27,429 bases of DNA from an uncultured Vogesella sp. (GTDB lineage Bacteria > Pseudomonadota > Gammaproteobacteria > Burkholderiales > Chromobacteriaceae): contig CAMLGD010000013.1 in assembly GCA_946479405.1 (NCBI GenBank), positions 1-27,429 of the forward strand, read 5' to 3'. The translations under genes were made by a program, and so were the position numbers. This document shows positions 16,573-25,302 of this stretch, in pieces. The notes under the pieces were generated by a model. It did not search any database. It was not told the DNA's origin and saw only the letters and a list, made by a program, of their open reading frames with translations. The stretch's first letter is position 1. Each line of letters begins with the position of its first letter.

Positions 16573-18231
16573 TTACAGCTGGTAGCTCGCTTCCGCGCGG
16601 CTGCCGCCTTGCTGGAATTGCAGCTGCAGGCACAGGCGCCGTACCAGCGCGATACCACGGCCGTAGGGCGCGTCGTGCTCGCAGTCGGTTGGCAGCCGCG
16701 ACTGGTCGAAACCGTTGCCGCTGTCCTGCACTGACAGGCGCAGCAGGTTGCCATCGCGGCGCATGGCAATATCGATGCGCCCTTGTTGCAGCGCGGTCAG
16801 ACGCTGTTGGCGCTGCTCCAGATAGCGGGCAAAGCCATCGCTGGAATGCTTGTCATTGGAATCCAGCTGCAGCACGCCGTGATCCAGCGCATTGCTGAAC
16901 AGCTCGGTAAGCACCACCAGCATGTCGCTGAACTGGCTTTCGTTGAGGCCGATCTGGTTGAGCCAGCCCAGCAGCGTGGGCATGCCCAGGTCGTCGCGCA
17001 GCTCCTTGGGGCCAAAGCCCAGCCGGATCTCCCAGCTGTCCAGCTGGGTAACGCCGTGGGGCTGCGGGCTGGCCGGCGGGGTGTGGTAGTCGTTGCTGCA
17101 TGGCGCCACCACCAGCGAGATGTCGTCCACGTTCTCGTCGCTACCCAGGTGCTGGCTGACCAGCTGTGCCAGCGGGTCGATGACCGGCGCCGGCAGCGGC
17201 GTAGCCAGCAGTTCGGTCAGTCGCTCGATGGCCAGCAGCTGGCCATCGGCGCTGCGTGCTTCGGTCAGCCCGTCGGAGCAGATCAGCAGCCGGCCCGGCT
17301 GCTGCCAGCGGTATACCTCCACCGACGGATCGAAATCGGCATTGGGCAGGATGCCCAGCGGCGGATGAGTGGAGACAAAACGCTTGCTCAGCTCGCCCTG
17401 TTCGTTGATGAAACCGGCAAACGGAATACCGCCGTTCCACACGGTGATGGTGCGCTCCTGCGGTGCGATGGCGACCAGCGTGGCGGCCACGAAGCGCCCC
17501 ACCGGCAGCTGCTGCTTGAGCTTCTTGTTGATCTCGCGGGCAATGGCATGGATACCGAAACCCTTTTGCGTCATGGCATAGAACACGGTGGCGGCCGGCA
17601 GGCAGGCAATGGCGGCCGCCAGACCGTGGCCGGTGCTGTCGGCCAGCATGATGTGCAGGGTGTCGGCCGGCGATTTGGCGGCAGTGATGATGTCGCCACT
17701 GAACTGCACCGTCGGCTTGATCCACTGCTCGATGCCCGTGTCTTGCTGGTCGCCGTACAGGTTGCTGAGCACGTGCTGGGCCAGCTGCTGCTCCATCTGG
17801 TTGGCGTGGTAGTAGGCTTCCAGCCGCTTGGCATCCTGGGTGATGCGCTGCTGCATTTCGGCAATGCGCGCCATCACACGGATCTTGGCGGTCAGCAGCT
17901 TGGTATCAACCGGTTTGGCCAGATAGTCGTCACCGCCGGCTGCCAGGCCGGCCAGCACGTCCTCCTGCTCGGACTTGCCGGTCAGGAAGATGATGGGGAT
18001 CCATTGCTTGTCGTAGCGCTGGCGCAGTAGCCGGGTAGCGGTCAGGCCGTCCATCACCGGCATGATCACGTCCATCAGGATCAGGTCCGGCAGCTGTTCC
18101 TCACAGCGGGCCAGCGCTTCGGCCCCGTCGGCCGCTTCGATCACGTGGTGGCCGCGCTGGCTGATGACCCGGGCGATGACCAGGCGGTTCACCTTGCTGT
18201 CATCGACAACCAGCACGTTCAGCTGACGCAT
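16573..18231 (-). CDS. Response regulator with PP2C phosphatase and anti-sigma-type kinase domains (HsbR-like)
   Basis: A 552-residue cytoplasmic switch protein. I use the ATG at 18231, 10 bp after the STAS stop and behind a GAGAG site. Domains: receiver ~1-120 with Asp10, Asp11, phosphoacceptor Asp54 (LILMDVIMPVMDG) and the Lys of YLAKPVD; a short coiled linker; SpoIIE/PP2C phosphatase ~180-380 with ADSTGHG and NVDDISLVV metal motifs; and a C-terminal GHKL kinase domain ~400-552 with N-box ELFSNALDHG, DSGNGFD and YGRGIALV. This architecture matches Pseudomonas HsbR, which phosphorylates or dephosphorylates the STAS protein HsbA. The upstream neighbour is exactly such a STAS protein. An analogous partner-switching circuit is therefore likely. 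Confidence 0.93.
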   Translation of the reverse strand: MRQLNVLVVDDSKVNRLVIARVISQRGHHVIEAADGAEALARCEEQLPDLILMDVIMPVMDGLTATRLLRQRYDKQWIPIIFLTGKSEQEDVLAGLAAGGDDYLAKPVDTKLLTAKIRVMARIAEMQQRITQDAKRLEAYYHANQMEQQLAQHVLSNLYGDQQDTGIEQWIKPTVQFSGDIITAAKSPADTLHIMLADSTGHGLAAAIACLPAATVFYAMTQKGFGIHAIAREINKKLKQQLPVGRFVAATLVAIAPQERTITVWNGGIPFAGFINEQGELSKRFVSTHPPLGILPNADFDPSVEVYRWQQPGRLLICSDGLTEARSADGQLLAIERLTELLATPLPAPVIDPLAQLVSQHLGSDENVDDISLVVAPCSNDYHTPPASPQPHGVTQLDSWEIRLGFGPKELRDDLGMPTLLGWLNQIGLNESQFSDMLVVLTELFSNALDHGVLQLDSNDKHSSDGFARYLEQRQQRLTALQQGRIDIAMRRDGNLLRLSVQDSGNGFDQSRLPTDCEHDAPYGRGIALVRRLCLQLQFQQGGSRAEASYQL

Positions 18232-18241
18232 GGGCAGGCTC

Positions 18242-18547
18242 TCAATCAATCTGGAAGAATTTTTCGAAGCGGGCAATCGCCAGAATCTGGCGGATGCTGG
18301 GCCGGGTATGGGTGATCAGCAGTTTTATCCCGCGCGGTCCCAGTTGCTCACGCAGCACCAGCAGCATCCCCAGCGCCGAGCTGTCCAGATACTCGGTGTC
18401 CTGCAAGTCAATATCCACGCATGTCACTGCCGGGCTGGCCATGATGGCATGGCAGGCGGCGCGGAAATCACCATGCAGGGAAAAGTTGAAATGACCACGG
18501 ATGTGGATGCTGGCTTCCGTGTCACGTATCTGGTAGCTCAGCGGCAT
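18242..18547 (-). CDS. STAS-domain anti-anti-sigma factor (HsbA-like)
   Basis: A 101-residue single STAS domain. The ATG at 18547 has AAGGA upstream at good spacing; the frame extends further without support. The phosphorylation loop DTEYLDSSALGMLLVLREQLG is the classic anti-anti-sigma motif, with Ser56/Ser57 the candidate phosphosites. It is the first gene of the minus-strand unit, 10 bp before the REC-PP2C-kinase gene, and would be that protein's substrate. In Pseudomonas the equivalent HsbA binds FlgM or a diguanylate cyclase according to phosphorylation. The partner here is not known. Confidence 0.92.
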   Translation of the reverse strand: MPLSYQIRDTEASIHIRGHFNFSLHGDFRAACHAIMASPAVTCVDIDLQDTEYLDSSALGMLLVLREQLGPRGIKLLITHTRPSIRQILAIARFEKFFQID

Positions 18548-18645
18548 GGAATGTTCCTTGGCGTATGGGAGGCGGACAGCGTAACAGTCTGCATTGTATG
18601 TAATTGGCTTGGCTTGGTCATCCGCCAGCGCGCGGTTTGTCGGAC

Positions 18646-18683
18646 AAAAAAAGACCCGGCGCCATAAAGGCGCACGGGCCGGG
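18646..18683 (-). terminator. Terminator after fruA
   Basis: A GC-rich hairpin around GCGCC-ATAAA-GGCGC, extended by CCCGG/CCGGG pairing, with seven A (18646-18652) that become a T tract on the minus strand. It lies downstream of fruA and upstream of the STAS gene. Confidence 0.82.
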
Positions 18684-18710
18684 CCTGCGAGGGCAGGTTG
18701 GGAGAGAAAC

Positions 18711-20438
18711 TTAAACGTTGGCCGCATCCGGGGTCTTCTTCAGCACCCCCAGCAACACGGCAGAAAGAGCGGTACCCGCCAGCAGCGCCACGATGTACAT
18801 GCCCAGATTGGTCACCGCATTGGGGATCGGCAGGACGAACACGCCACCGTGCGGCACGCGCAGCTCGCAACCGGCGGCCATGGAGATGGCACCGGCCAGT
18901 GCCGAGCCGGCCACCAGCGACGGAATCACGCGCAGCGGATCCTTGGCGGCAAACGGGATGGCGCCTTCGGTGATGAAGGAAATGCCCAGCACGCCGGCGG
19001 CCTTGGCGCCTTCGCGCTCGTCGGCACTAAAGCGGTTCTTGAACAGTACCGCGGCCAGCGCGATGCCCAGCGGCGGGGTCATGCCGGCGGCCATCACCGC
19101 GGCCATCGGGCCGTATACCTGGCTGGCGATCAGGCCGGTGGCGAAGGTGTAGGCGGCCTTGTTGATCGGGCCGCCCATGTCGAACGCCATCATGCCGCCC
19201 AGGATCATGCCCAGCACCAGCGCGCTGCTGCCCTGCAGACCTTTCAGCCATTCGGTGACCACGCCCAGCGCCGCCGCTACCGGTTGCCCCAGCACGTAGT
19301 ACATCAGCAGGCCGACGATGGTGGTGCCCAGCAACGGCAGGATCAGCACCGGCTTGAGGCCATCGAAGTTGCGCCCCAGCTGGATCTTCTCGTTCAGGTA
19401 TTTCACCGCATAGCCGGCAATGAAACCGGCGACGATGCCGCCGAGGAAGCCGGAGCCGATGGCGCCGGCAATCATGCCGCCGGCCATGCCCGGGGCAATG
19501 CCCGGACGGTCGGCGATGGAGTAGGCGATATAGCCGGCCAGGATCGGCACCATTAGCGCAAACGATGCCTTGGCGCCGATATTGAACAGCGTCCAGCCCA
19601 GCGTGCCCTTGTGTGCATCGTCAAATACGTAGATGCCGCCCAGCGCAAAGCCCAGTGCGATCAGCAGGCCGCCGGTCACCACGAACGGCAGCATGAACGA
19701 CACGCCGGTCATCAGGTGTTTGTAGGCACCGCTGCGTTCCTTGCTGCCACTGGCTGCGCCGGCTGCGGCATTGCCGCCGCCCTGGCCACCGGCGGTGGCG
19801 GCCTGCAGCTTGGCGCTGGCGTTGGCGTTGTTGATCAGCGCCTTGCCATCGTTGATGGCGGCCTTGGTGCCGCTCATGAACACGCGTTTGCCGGCAAAGC
19901 GGCTGGTGTCCACCTGGGTATCGGCGGCGATGATCACCAGGTCGGCGCCGGCGATGTCGGCGGCGGACAGGGCATTCTGCGAGCCGACCGAACCCTGGGT
20001 TTCCACCTTGATGCGGTGGCCCAGTGCCTCGGCGGCGCCGGTCAGGCCTTCGGCCGCCATGAAGGTGTGGGCGATGCCGGTGGGGCAGGAGGTAATGGCG
20101 ACGATGGACAGCGTCTGGCTGGCAGCGGCGGCCACCGGGGCGGCGCCCAGTGCGGCACCCAGCACCGCCTGCGGGTCAGCCAGCACGGCTTCCAGCGCGG
20201 CCAGGTGCTCGCGTTTGCCGGCAAAGCGGGCATCACTGCCGCTGGCGCCAATGCGGATTACCTGCTGCGCGGCGGAGACTTCCGCCTCGCTCAGCGGATC
20301 CTGCACGCCCTGCGCGGTATGGGTTTCGATACGGATGGCCTGCCCGAGCTGTTTGGCAGCCTTGCGCAGTGCTTCCGCGGCCAGCAGGCTCTGGGTGCTG
20401 CGCTCGGGGCAGGTGAGTACGGCCAGCAGTGATGACAT
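18711..20438 (-). CDS. fruA: PTS fructose transporter subunit IIBC (FruA)
   Basis: A 575-residue inner-membrane permease that imports fructose and phosphorylates it to fructose 1-phosphate. Domains: a B'-like N-terminal domain (~1-100, with Cys10 in LTCPERS), the functional EIIB domain (~109-205) with phospho-Cys118 ([15 protein letters not shown]), an Ala/Gly-rich linker, and EIIC (~240-575) with the family motif [10 protein letters not shown]. The ATG at 20438 has AGGAG upstream. It is the last gene of the fruB-fruK-fruA operon, but 249 bp separate it from fruK, and this gap holds a hairpin built from the window-wide word. The C-terminus Asp-Ala-Ala-Asn-Val is itself encoded by a copy of the word (18717-18726). 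Confidence 0.97.
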   Translation of the reverse strand: MSSLLAVLTCPERSTQSLLAAEALRKAAKQLGQAIRIETHTAQGVQDPLSEAEVSAAQQVIRIGASGSDARFAGKREHLAALEAVLADPQAVLGAALGAAPVAAAASQTLSIVAITSCPTGIAHTFMAAEGLTGAAEALGHRIKVETQGSVGSQNALSAADIAGADLVIIAADTQVDTSRFAGKRVFMSGTKAAINDGKALINNANASAKLQAATAGGQGGGNAAAGAASGSKERSGAYKHLMTGVSFMLPFVVTGGLLIALGFALGGIYVFDDAHKGTLGWTLFNIGAKASFALMVPILAGYIAYSIADRPGIAPGMAGGMIAGAIGSGFLGGIVAGFIAGYAVKYLNEKIQLGRNFDGLKPVLILPLLGTTIVGLLMYYVLGQPVAAALGVVTEWLKGLQGSSALVLGMILGGMMAFDMGGPINKAAYTFATGLIASQVYGPMAAVMAAGMTPPLGIALAAVLFKNRFSADEREGAKAAGVLGISFITEGAIPFAAKDPLRVIPSLVAGSALAGAISMAAGCELRVPHGGVFVLPIPNAVTNLGMYIVALLAGTALSAVLLGVLKKTPDAANV

Positions 20439-20687
20439 TGTTGTCTCCTCTCGTTGTGCTGCTGAAGTGTCCGGCCCGCCCTGGCTGTTGTGGGGGCGGT
20501 GCGGGCCGGATGAATCTGTTTACAATCTGCTGCGCGCCGGCGCTAAGGCGTTCACAGGTGTTCGAGGTGCGGGTGGATGTCACCTCCATTCCGCACGCCT
20601 CGGTTCTCGCCTTGTCGCGGCCTGGCTCGCGAGGCCGTCAGTGCTTTATGGCGGCCAAAGGTTGGCCGCACGGCTACTGACGGCGGT
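20439..20687 (-). other. fruK-fruA intergenic region with nested hairpins
   Basis: A 249-bp gap inside the fru operon. Seen on the plus strand, CCGTCAGT (20635-20642) pairs with ACTGACGG (20676-20683) around the inner hairpin GCGGCCAA-AGG-TTGGCCGC (20651-20669). A second element, CCGGCCCGC (20471-20479) with GCGGGCCGG (20501-20509), lies closer to fruA. Neither has a T tract on the minus strand, so they look like processing or stability elements rather than full terminators. Confidence 0.65.
20651..20670 (+). repeat. Word-based perfect hairpin between fruK and fruA
   Basis: AAGGTTGGCCGCA (20658-20670) is preceded by its own reverse complement GCGGCCAA, giving an 8-bp perfect stem with a 3-nt loop. 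Confidence 0.88.
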
Positions 20688-21638
20688 TTACAGCGCTTGC
20701 AATTGCACCTGTTCCTGTAGCGCTTTCACCTCCGCGCGCGGCGGCAGGTGCGGCCCCAGCCGCTGCAGTTTGGCGGCGGCAAAAGCAGTGCCCAGGCGCA
20801 GCGCCTGCGGCCAGGGGGCGTCGTGGTGACGTGCCGCCACCATGCCGGCTACCAGCGCATCGCCGGCACCGACGGTGCTGACCGGCGTGATGGCGAGCGG
20901 GCTGGCCAGCCAGCAACCATCCTGGCTGGTGGAGAGCAGCGCACCGTCACCGCCGAGCGACACCACCACGGTGGCGATGCCGCGCTGGTTGAGCGCGCGC
21001 GCCTCGGTGGCGACCTCGGCCAGCGTGGGCAGCGCGCGGCCAACCCAGTCTTCCAGCTCGTGGCGGTTGGGCTTGATCATCGCCGGCAGTGCCTCGTTCT
21101 GTGCCAGCACCTGCGCCAGTGCGTCGCCGCTGGTATCCAGGATCACTTCGGCGCCCAGCGCCTTCAGTTCGCGCAGCAGCGGCAGGTAGCCGGCCTGCTG
21201 CAGTGCCGGCGGCAGGCTGCCGGCCAACACCACGATCTGGCCGTCTTCCACCAGATGCTGCAGTTGCTCGATCAGCTGCGGCAGCGCGTTGTCCGGCACG
21301 TCCACCCCCGGCAGGTTGATATCGGTGGTGTCCAGCGTGTCCTGCGCCACCAGCTTGATATTGGTGCGGGTGTTGCCGGGTAGGCGCAGAAAGCGGTCGG
21401 CAATGCCCTTGTCTTCGAACAGGCTGACAAAGGCGCCGGCGTTGTCACGGCCCAACAGGCCGCTGACCATCACCGGCACTCCCCAGTCCGCCAGGCAGCT
21501 GGCGACGTTGACTCCCTTGCCGCCCGGGGTCTGTGCCGATGCCTGCGCCACATTGACGCGGCCAACGTTGAGGCTGGCCAGGCTGATGGTGTGATCCAGC
21601 GCCGGGTTCAGCGTGATGGTCAGCACCTGGCGGCTCAT
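20688..21638 (-). CDS. fruK: 1-phosphofructokinase FruK
   Basis: A 316-residue PfkB-family kinase converting fructose 1-phosphate to fructose 1,6-bisphosphate with ATP. The ATG at 21638 overlaps the fruB stop (ATGA) and gives the family N-terminus VLTITLNPALDH. The glycine-rich substrate motif TPGGKGVNVA and the C-terminal PfkB signature TVGAGDALVAG with catalytic Asp260 are present. It is translationally coupled to fruB, so enzyme and phosphocarrier are made in step. Confidence 0.97.
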   Translation of the reverse strand: MSRQVLTITLNPALDHTISLASLNVGRVNVAQASAQTPGGKGVNVASCLADWGVPVMVSGLLGRDNAGAFVSLFEDKGIADRFLRLPGNTRTNIKLVAQDTLDTTDINLPGVDVPDNALPQLIEQLQHLVEDGQIVVLAGSLPPALQQAGYLPLLRELKALGAEVILDTSGDALAQVLAQNEALPAMIKPNRHELEDWVGRALPTLAEVATEARALNQRGIATVVVSLGGDGALLSTSQDGCWLASPLAITPVSTVGAGDALVAGMVAARHHDAPWPQALRLGTAFAAAKLQRLGPHLPPRAEVKALQEQVQLQAL

Positions 21639-24160
21639 GCCTCCACCTCTTCCAGTACCGAATCCAGGCGGGCGGCCAGCGCGCGCACCGCGCCCACATC
21701 CGGGCAGCGCAGCGCGTCGGCGGCCAGGCGGGCGAGGTGGCCGCTGCTGCAACGGCGCAGCATGGCTTTCACGTTGGCGATGTCGCGCTGGCTCATCGAC
21801 AGCTCCTGCACGCCGAGGCCGGCCAGGATGGCGGCACCCAGCGGGTCGCCGGCGATGCCGCCGCACACGCCTACCCAGCGGTTGTGGCGGCTGGCGCCTT
21901 CCACCGTCTGGCGGATCATGCGCAGCACCGCCGGGTGCAGCGCATCGGCTTCGCGCGCCAGTTCCGGGTGCTGGCGGTCGATGGCCAGTACGTACTGGGT
22001 GAGGTCATTGGTGCCGATGGAGAAGAAGTCGACGTGTTCGGCCAGCTGGTCGGCCATCGCCACGGCTGCCGGCACTTCCACCATGATGCCCAACGGCACT
22101 TCCGGTGCGGCCAACTCCAGGCGGATGCGCTCGCATACCGCGCGCAGTGCTTTCACTTCGTCCAGGCTGGTGATCATCGGGAACATGATGGACAGCGGGC
22201 CGTGGCTGGCGGCGCGGTAGATGGCACGCAGCTGCGGCTCCAGCAGGTCCGGGCGGCGCAGCAGCAGGCGCACGCCGCGCACGCCGAGGAACGGGTTTTC
22301 TTCATGCGGCAGGTTCAGGTATGGCACCTGCTTGTCGCCGCCGATGTCCAGGGTGCGGATGATCAGCGGCTTGCCCTGCAGCGCGTCCAGCATGCCGCGG
22401 TAGGTCTGATACTGCTCGTCTTCGCTCGGAGCGCTGTCGCGCTCCAGATACAGGAATTCGGTGCGCATCAGGCCCACGCCCTCGGCGCCGGCTTTCACCG
22501 CAGCGGCAGCCTGCTCCGGGTGGTTGGCGTTGGCTGCTACCTCGATGCGCTTGCCGTCCTGGGTGGCAGCAGGAGCCATGGCGGCGGCGGCGGCCTTCTT
22601 GGCGGCTTCCTGCTGGCGGGTAATCCACTGGCGGGCGCTGGCCAGATCGGCCTCGTCCACGTTCAGGTACAGGCGGCCGCTGTCGCCGTCGATGATGGCG
22701 GTGCTGTCGTCCGGCAGATCCAGCAGCGAGGCGCCCAGCGCCACCAGTGCCGGCATGCCCAGGGTGCGGGCGATGATGGCGGTGTGCGACGACGGGCCGC
22801 CCTGCGCGGTGCACAGACCGATGATGCGCTGCGGGTCCAGTGCGGCGGTGTCGGACGGGGTGAGGTCGGCGGCGGCGATGATCAGGTTGTCGCCTTCATC
22901 CAGTGGCTTGCGGCGCGCGCCCAGCTCCGGTGCCAGCTGGTCCAGCACGCGCAGGCCTACATCGCGCAGGTCGGCGGCGCGGGCGGCCAGCAGCGGGTTG
23001 CCAAGCGCGGCCAGGCGCTCGGCCAGGCGGCTGACCGCCTGGTGCCAGGCCCAGGCCACGCCGTGGCCTTCCACCATCAGCTGGCAGGTGAGGGTGATCA
23101 GGTCGGTGTCGTTCAGCAGTTCGGCTTGGGCGCGGAAGATGCCGGCCTCGGTTGCGCCCATGCGCTTGCCGGTGGCGGCAGCCAGGTCCTGCAGCTGCAG
23201 CCGGGTGGCGGCCAGCGCCGCATCCAGCTGGTCACCGCCGCTGCCCAGCAGCACCGGGTGGTCCGGCACTTCCAGCACCGCCGGTTTGATCACGCGCAGC
23301 TGGCCGATAGCCAGGCCTGGGCTGGCGGCAATGCCATCCAGCGCCAGCGGCTTGCCGGCCGGCTGCCACAGTGTGCGGCCAGCCTGCGCCTGTTGCTGTT
23401 TGGCGGCCTTGTCGGCCTGTTCCTGTTCGGCGGCGGTGAGGCCGCTCATCACTGCTTTCAGCGCCGCCAGCATTGCTTCGGCATCCGGGCCTTCGGCGGA
23501 AACATGCAGGGTTTCGCCGTGGGCGATGCCCAGTTGCAGCAGGCCGATCAGGTTCTTGCCGTCTCCGCTTTCCTCGCCTTTGCGTACCCGCACGTTGGCC
23601 GCAAAGCGGCGCGCGGTTTCCACCCACTGCTGCGCCGGGCGGGCATGCAGACCGTTGGGGTAATCCATCACCCAGTCGAAACCATGGGCGAAGTCGGCAA
23701 TCTGTTCGGCCGCTGCGGCGGCGGGTGCCTGCTGTTCCAGCGCGGCCAGCAGGTCGGCCGGGTGCGGGGTGTCGAACAGACGGCCCAGTGCGGTTTCGTC
23801 CTGTAGCAGGCGGGTGAGGCGGCGCAGCAGCGCCAGGTGTTCGTCGGACTGGGCGGCGATGGCGAACACCAGGTGTACGGTCTGGCCCGGGTTCCATTCG
23901 ATGCCGCCCGGTACCTGCAGCACGGCAATGGCGGTGCTGCGGATCAGATGGCGGTGTTCGATCATGCCGTGCGGGATGGCGACACCATGGCCAAGGTAAG
24001 TGTTGGCAACGTTCTCACGCGCCAGCAGGCTGTCGACATAGGCCGGATCGATATGGCCGGCGGCAGCCAGCAATTGGCCTGCCTCCCTGATGGCTTGGGC
24101 CTTGCTGGCCGGGCTGGCGCCAAGGCGAACCAGTTCGGGGCGAATCAGCGTGCTGGACAT
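21635..24160 (-). CDS. fruB: Fructose PTS multiphosphoryl transfer protein FruB (EIIA-HPr-EI)
   Basis: An 841-residue cytoplasmic fusion carrying the whole soluble phosphorelay from PEP to FruA. Domains: EIIA-Fru ~1-145 with phospho-His64 (GVAIPHGM), HPr ~158-245 with His172 (NGLHARPAQ), and EI ~270-841 with His459 (GGPSSHTAII) and the PEP-binding barrel (GVGLMRTEFLYL, IGTNDLTQY, GVCGGIAGD). The site equivalent to HPr Ser46 is Asn (KNLIGLLQLG), so HPr-kinase type regulation is unlikely at this protein. The arrangement equals FruB of Pseudomonas and Xanthomonas. It is the first gene of the operon, with AGGAG 9 nt before the ATG and a promoter/operator in the fruR intergenic region. Confidence 0.97.
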   Translation of the reverse strand: MSSTLIRPELVRLGASPASKAQAIREAGQLLAAAGHIDPAYVDSLLARENVANTYLGHGVAIPHGMIEHRHLIRSTAIAVLQVPGGIEWNPGQTVHLVFAIAAQSDEHLALLRRLTRLLQDETALGRLFDTPHPADLLAALEQQAPAAAAAEQIADFAHGFDWVMDYPNGLHARPAQQWVETARRFAANVRVRKGEESGDGKNLIGLLQLGIAHGETLHVSAEGPDAEAMLAALKAVMSGLTAAEQEQADKAAKQQQAQAGRTLWQPAGKPLALDGIAASPGLAIGQLRVIKPAVLEVPDHPVLLGSGGDQLDAALAATRLQLQDLAAATGKRMGATEAGIFRAQAELLNDTDLITLTCQLMVEGHGVAWAWHQAVSRLAERLAALGNPLLAARAADLRDVGLRVLDQLAPELGARRKPLDEGDNLIIAAADLTPSDTAALDPQRIIGLCTAQGGPSSHTAIIARTLGMPALVALGASLLDLPDDSTAIIDGDSGRLYLNVDEADLASARQWITRQQEAAKKAAAAAMAPAATQDGKRIEVAANANHPEQAAAAVKAGAEGVGLMRTEFLYLERDSAPSEDEQYQTYRGMLDALQGKPLIIRTLDIGGDKQVPYLNLPHEENPFLGVRGVRLLLRRPDLLEPQLRAIYRAASHGPLSIMFPMITSLDEVKALRAVCERIRLELAAPEVPLGIMVEVPAAVAMADQLAEHVDFFSIGTNDLTQYVLAIDRQHPELAREADALHPAVLRMIRQTVEGASRHNRWVGVCGGIAGDPLGAAILAGLGVQELSMSQRDIANVKAMLRRCSSGHLARLAADALRCPDVGAVRALAARLDSVLEEVEA

Positions 24161-24196
24161 GGTGGTCGTCTCCTGTGTCTAGATTTGTTTGACTGC

Positions 24197-24225
24197 ATTG
24201 AAATCGATACCAGTTTTTGTGTCAA
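24197..24225 (-). promoter_or_regulatory. fruBKA promoter with overlapping FruR operator
   Basis: On the minus strand a perfect -35 TTGACA (24225-24220), a 17-bp spacer and a -10 TTCAAT (24202-24197). The spacer and part of the -10 are covered by TGAAATCGATACCA (24199-24212), an ATCGAT-centred imperfect palindrome typical of LacI-family sites. Repressor binding here would block RNA polymerase. Confidence 0.8.
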
Positions 24226-24288
24226 TCAAGATTTCAATTTCGGTGTAACATCTTGGCCAATAACGCAACTGATCTGGGTTTGTACGGT

Positions 24289-24302
24289 TGCAATCGATAC
24301 CG
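24289..24302 (+). promoter_or_regulatory. Second FruR operator before fruR
   Basis: TGCAATCGATACCG matches the first operator at 12 of 14 positions and abuts the fruR ribosome binding site (GGAG 24302-24305). The 90-bp spacing of the two sites allows looping and autoregulation. Both points are inference. Confidence 0.75.
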
Positions 24303-24312
24303 GAGAAAGCGG

Positions 24313-25302
24313 ATGGCAAAAATCAAGGATGTGGCGGAACTGGCTGGTGTGTCGGTGTCCACGGTATCCCGCGTGCTGTGCAACGGCCCGGTGAGCGACA
24401 AGGTGCGCAAGCGGGTGGAAGCGGCGATGAGCAAGCTGGACTACCGCCCCAACCTGGCGGCACGCCGCCTGCGTTCACAGCACACCGACACTATAGGATT
24501 GATCGTGTCGGATATCCGCAACCCGTTCTTTACCGCCGTCAGCCGCGCGGTGGAGGACGAGGCCTATCGCAACGGCATGCGGGTGATTCTGTGCAACACC
24601 GACGAAGACCCGGAAAAAGAGGCGATGTACCTGAAGCTGATGCGCGAGGAGCGCGTCACCGGGGTGATCCTGGCGCCCACCCGCCACAGCGCGGCGGCAC
24701 TGGATACCGAGGCGCTGGGCTTTCCGGTGGTGATGATCGACCGCACCCCGGCGCAGGGCGATGGTGATGCGGTGGTGCTGGACAACCGCCGTGCCGCTGC
24801 GCAACTGGTGGAGCACCTGCTGGCTGCCGGCTACCGCGACATTGGCGGTCTGTTCGGCAATACCAGTAGCACCGGTGCCGAGCGCCATGCCGGCTTCGTA
24901 GCGGCGCTGAACCACGCCGGCCTGCCATCGCCGGCGCGCTTTGTACCGCCCAGCGTGGAGGCGGCCGAGGCGGCGGTGACGGCCTGGCTGGCCGAGCCGC
25001 AACGCCCGCGCGCACTGCTGATCAGCAACGGTATCTTCCTGCTGGGTGCGGTGCGTGCCATCAAGGCTGCCGGGCTGCGCCTGCCGCAGGATCTGGCGCT
25101 GGCCGGCTTCGATAACGAAGTGTGGACCAGCCTGATCGATCCCGGCCTGACGGTGATCGAGCAGCCGGTGGACGAAATCGGCCGTAGTGCCATGGCCATG
25201 CTGCTGGCACGGCTGGAAGACCCGGCGCGCAGCCACCGCCACGTGGTGCTGCAGGGCAAGCTGGTGCCGCGCGGCAGCAGCGCGCCACTACACCAGGTGT
25301 GA
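24313..25302 (+). CDS. fruR: LacI-family fructose operon regulator FruR
   Basis: A 329-residue regulator from the ATG at 24313, with GGAG at 7-nt spacing; the upstream extension is rejected because it crosses the operator. The LacI helix-turn-helix is at ~3-25 (IKDVAELAGVSVSTVSRVL), the hinge at YRPNLAARRLRS, and a periplasmic-binding-type effector domain follows (TIGLIVSDIRNPFF, VVMIDRTP, ALAGFDNEVWTSL). It is divergent from fruBKA and probably represses that operon until fructose 1-phosphate accumulates, as in Pseudomonas FruR. The name rests on context. A perfect word palindrome begins immediately after the stop codon. Confidence 0.92.
   Translation: MAKIKDVAELAGVSVSTVSRVLCNGPVSDKVRKRVEAAMSKLDYRPNLAARRLRSQHTDTIGLIVSDIRNPFFTAVSRAVEDEAYRNGMRVILCNTDEDPEKEAMYLKLMREERVTGVILAPTRHSAAALDTEALGFPVVMIDRTPAQGDGDAVVLDNRRAAAQLVEHLLAAGYRDIGGLFGNTSSTGAERHAGFVAALNHAGLPSPARFVPPSVEAAEAAVTAWLAEPQRPRALLISNGIFLLGAVRAIKAAGLRLPQDLALAGFDNEVWTSLIDPGLTVIEQPVDEIGRSAMAMLLARLEDPARSHRHVVLQGKLVPRGSSAPLHQV

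Noticed and set aside
21737..23806. Plus-strand open frame of 689 codons opposite fruB
   Set aside because: It is antisense to the HPr and EI domains, with all active-site histidines on the minus strand. Composition is typical of a shadow frame.
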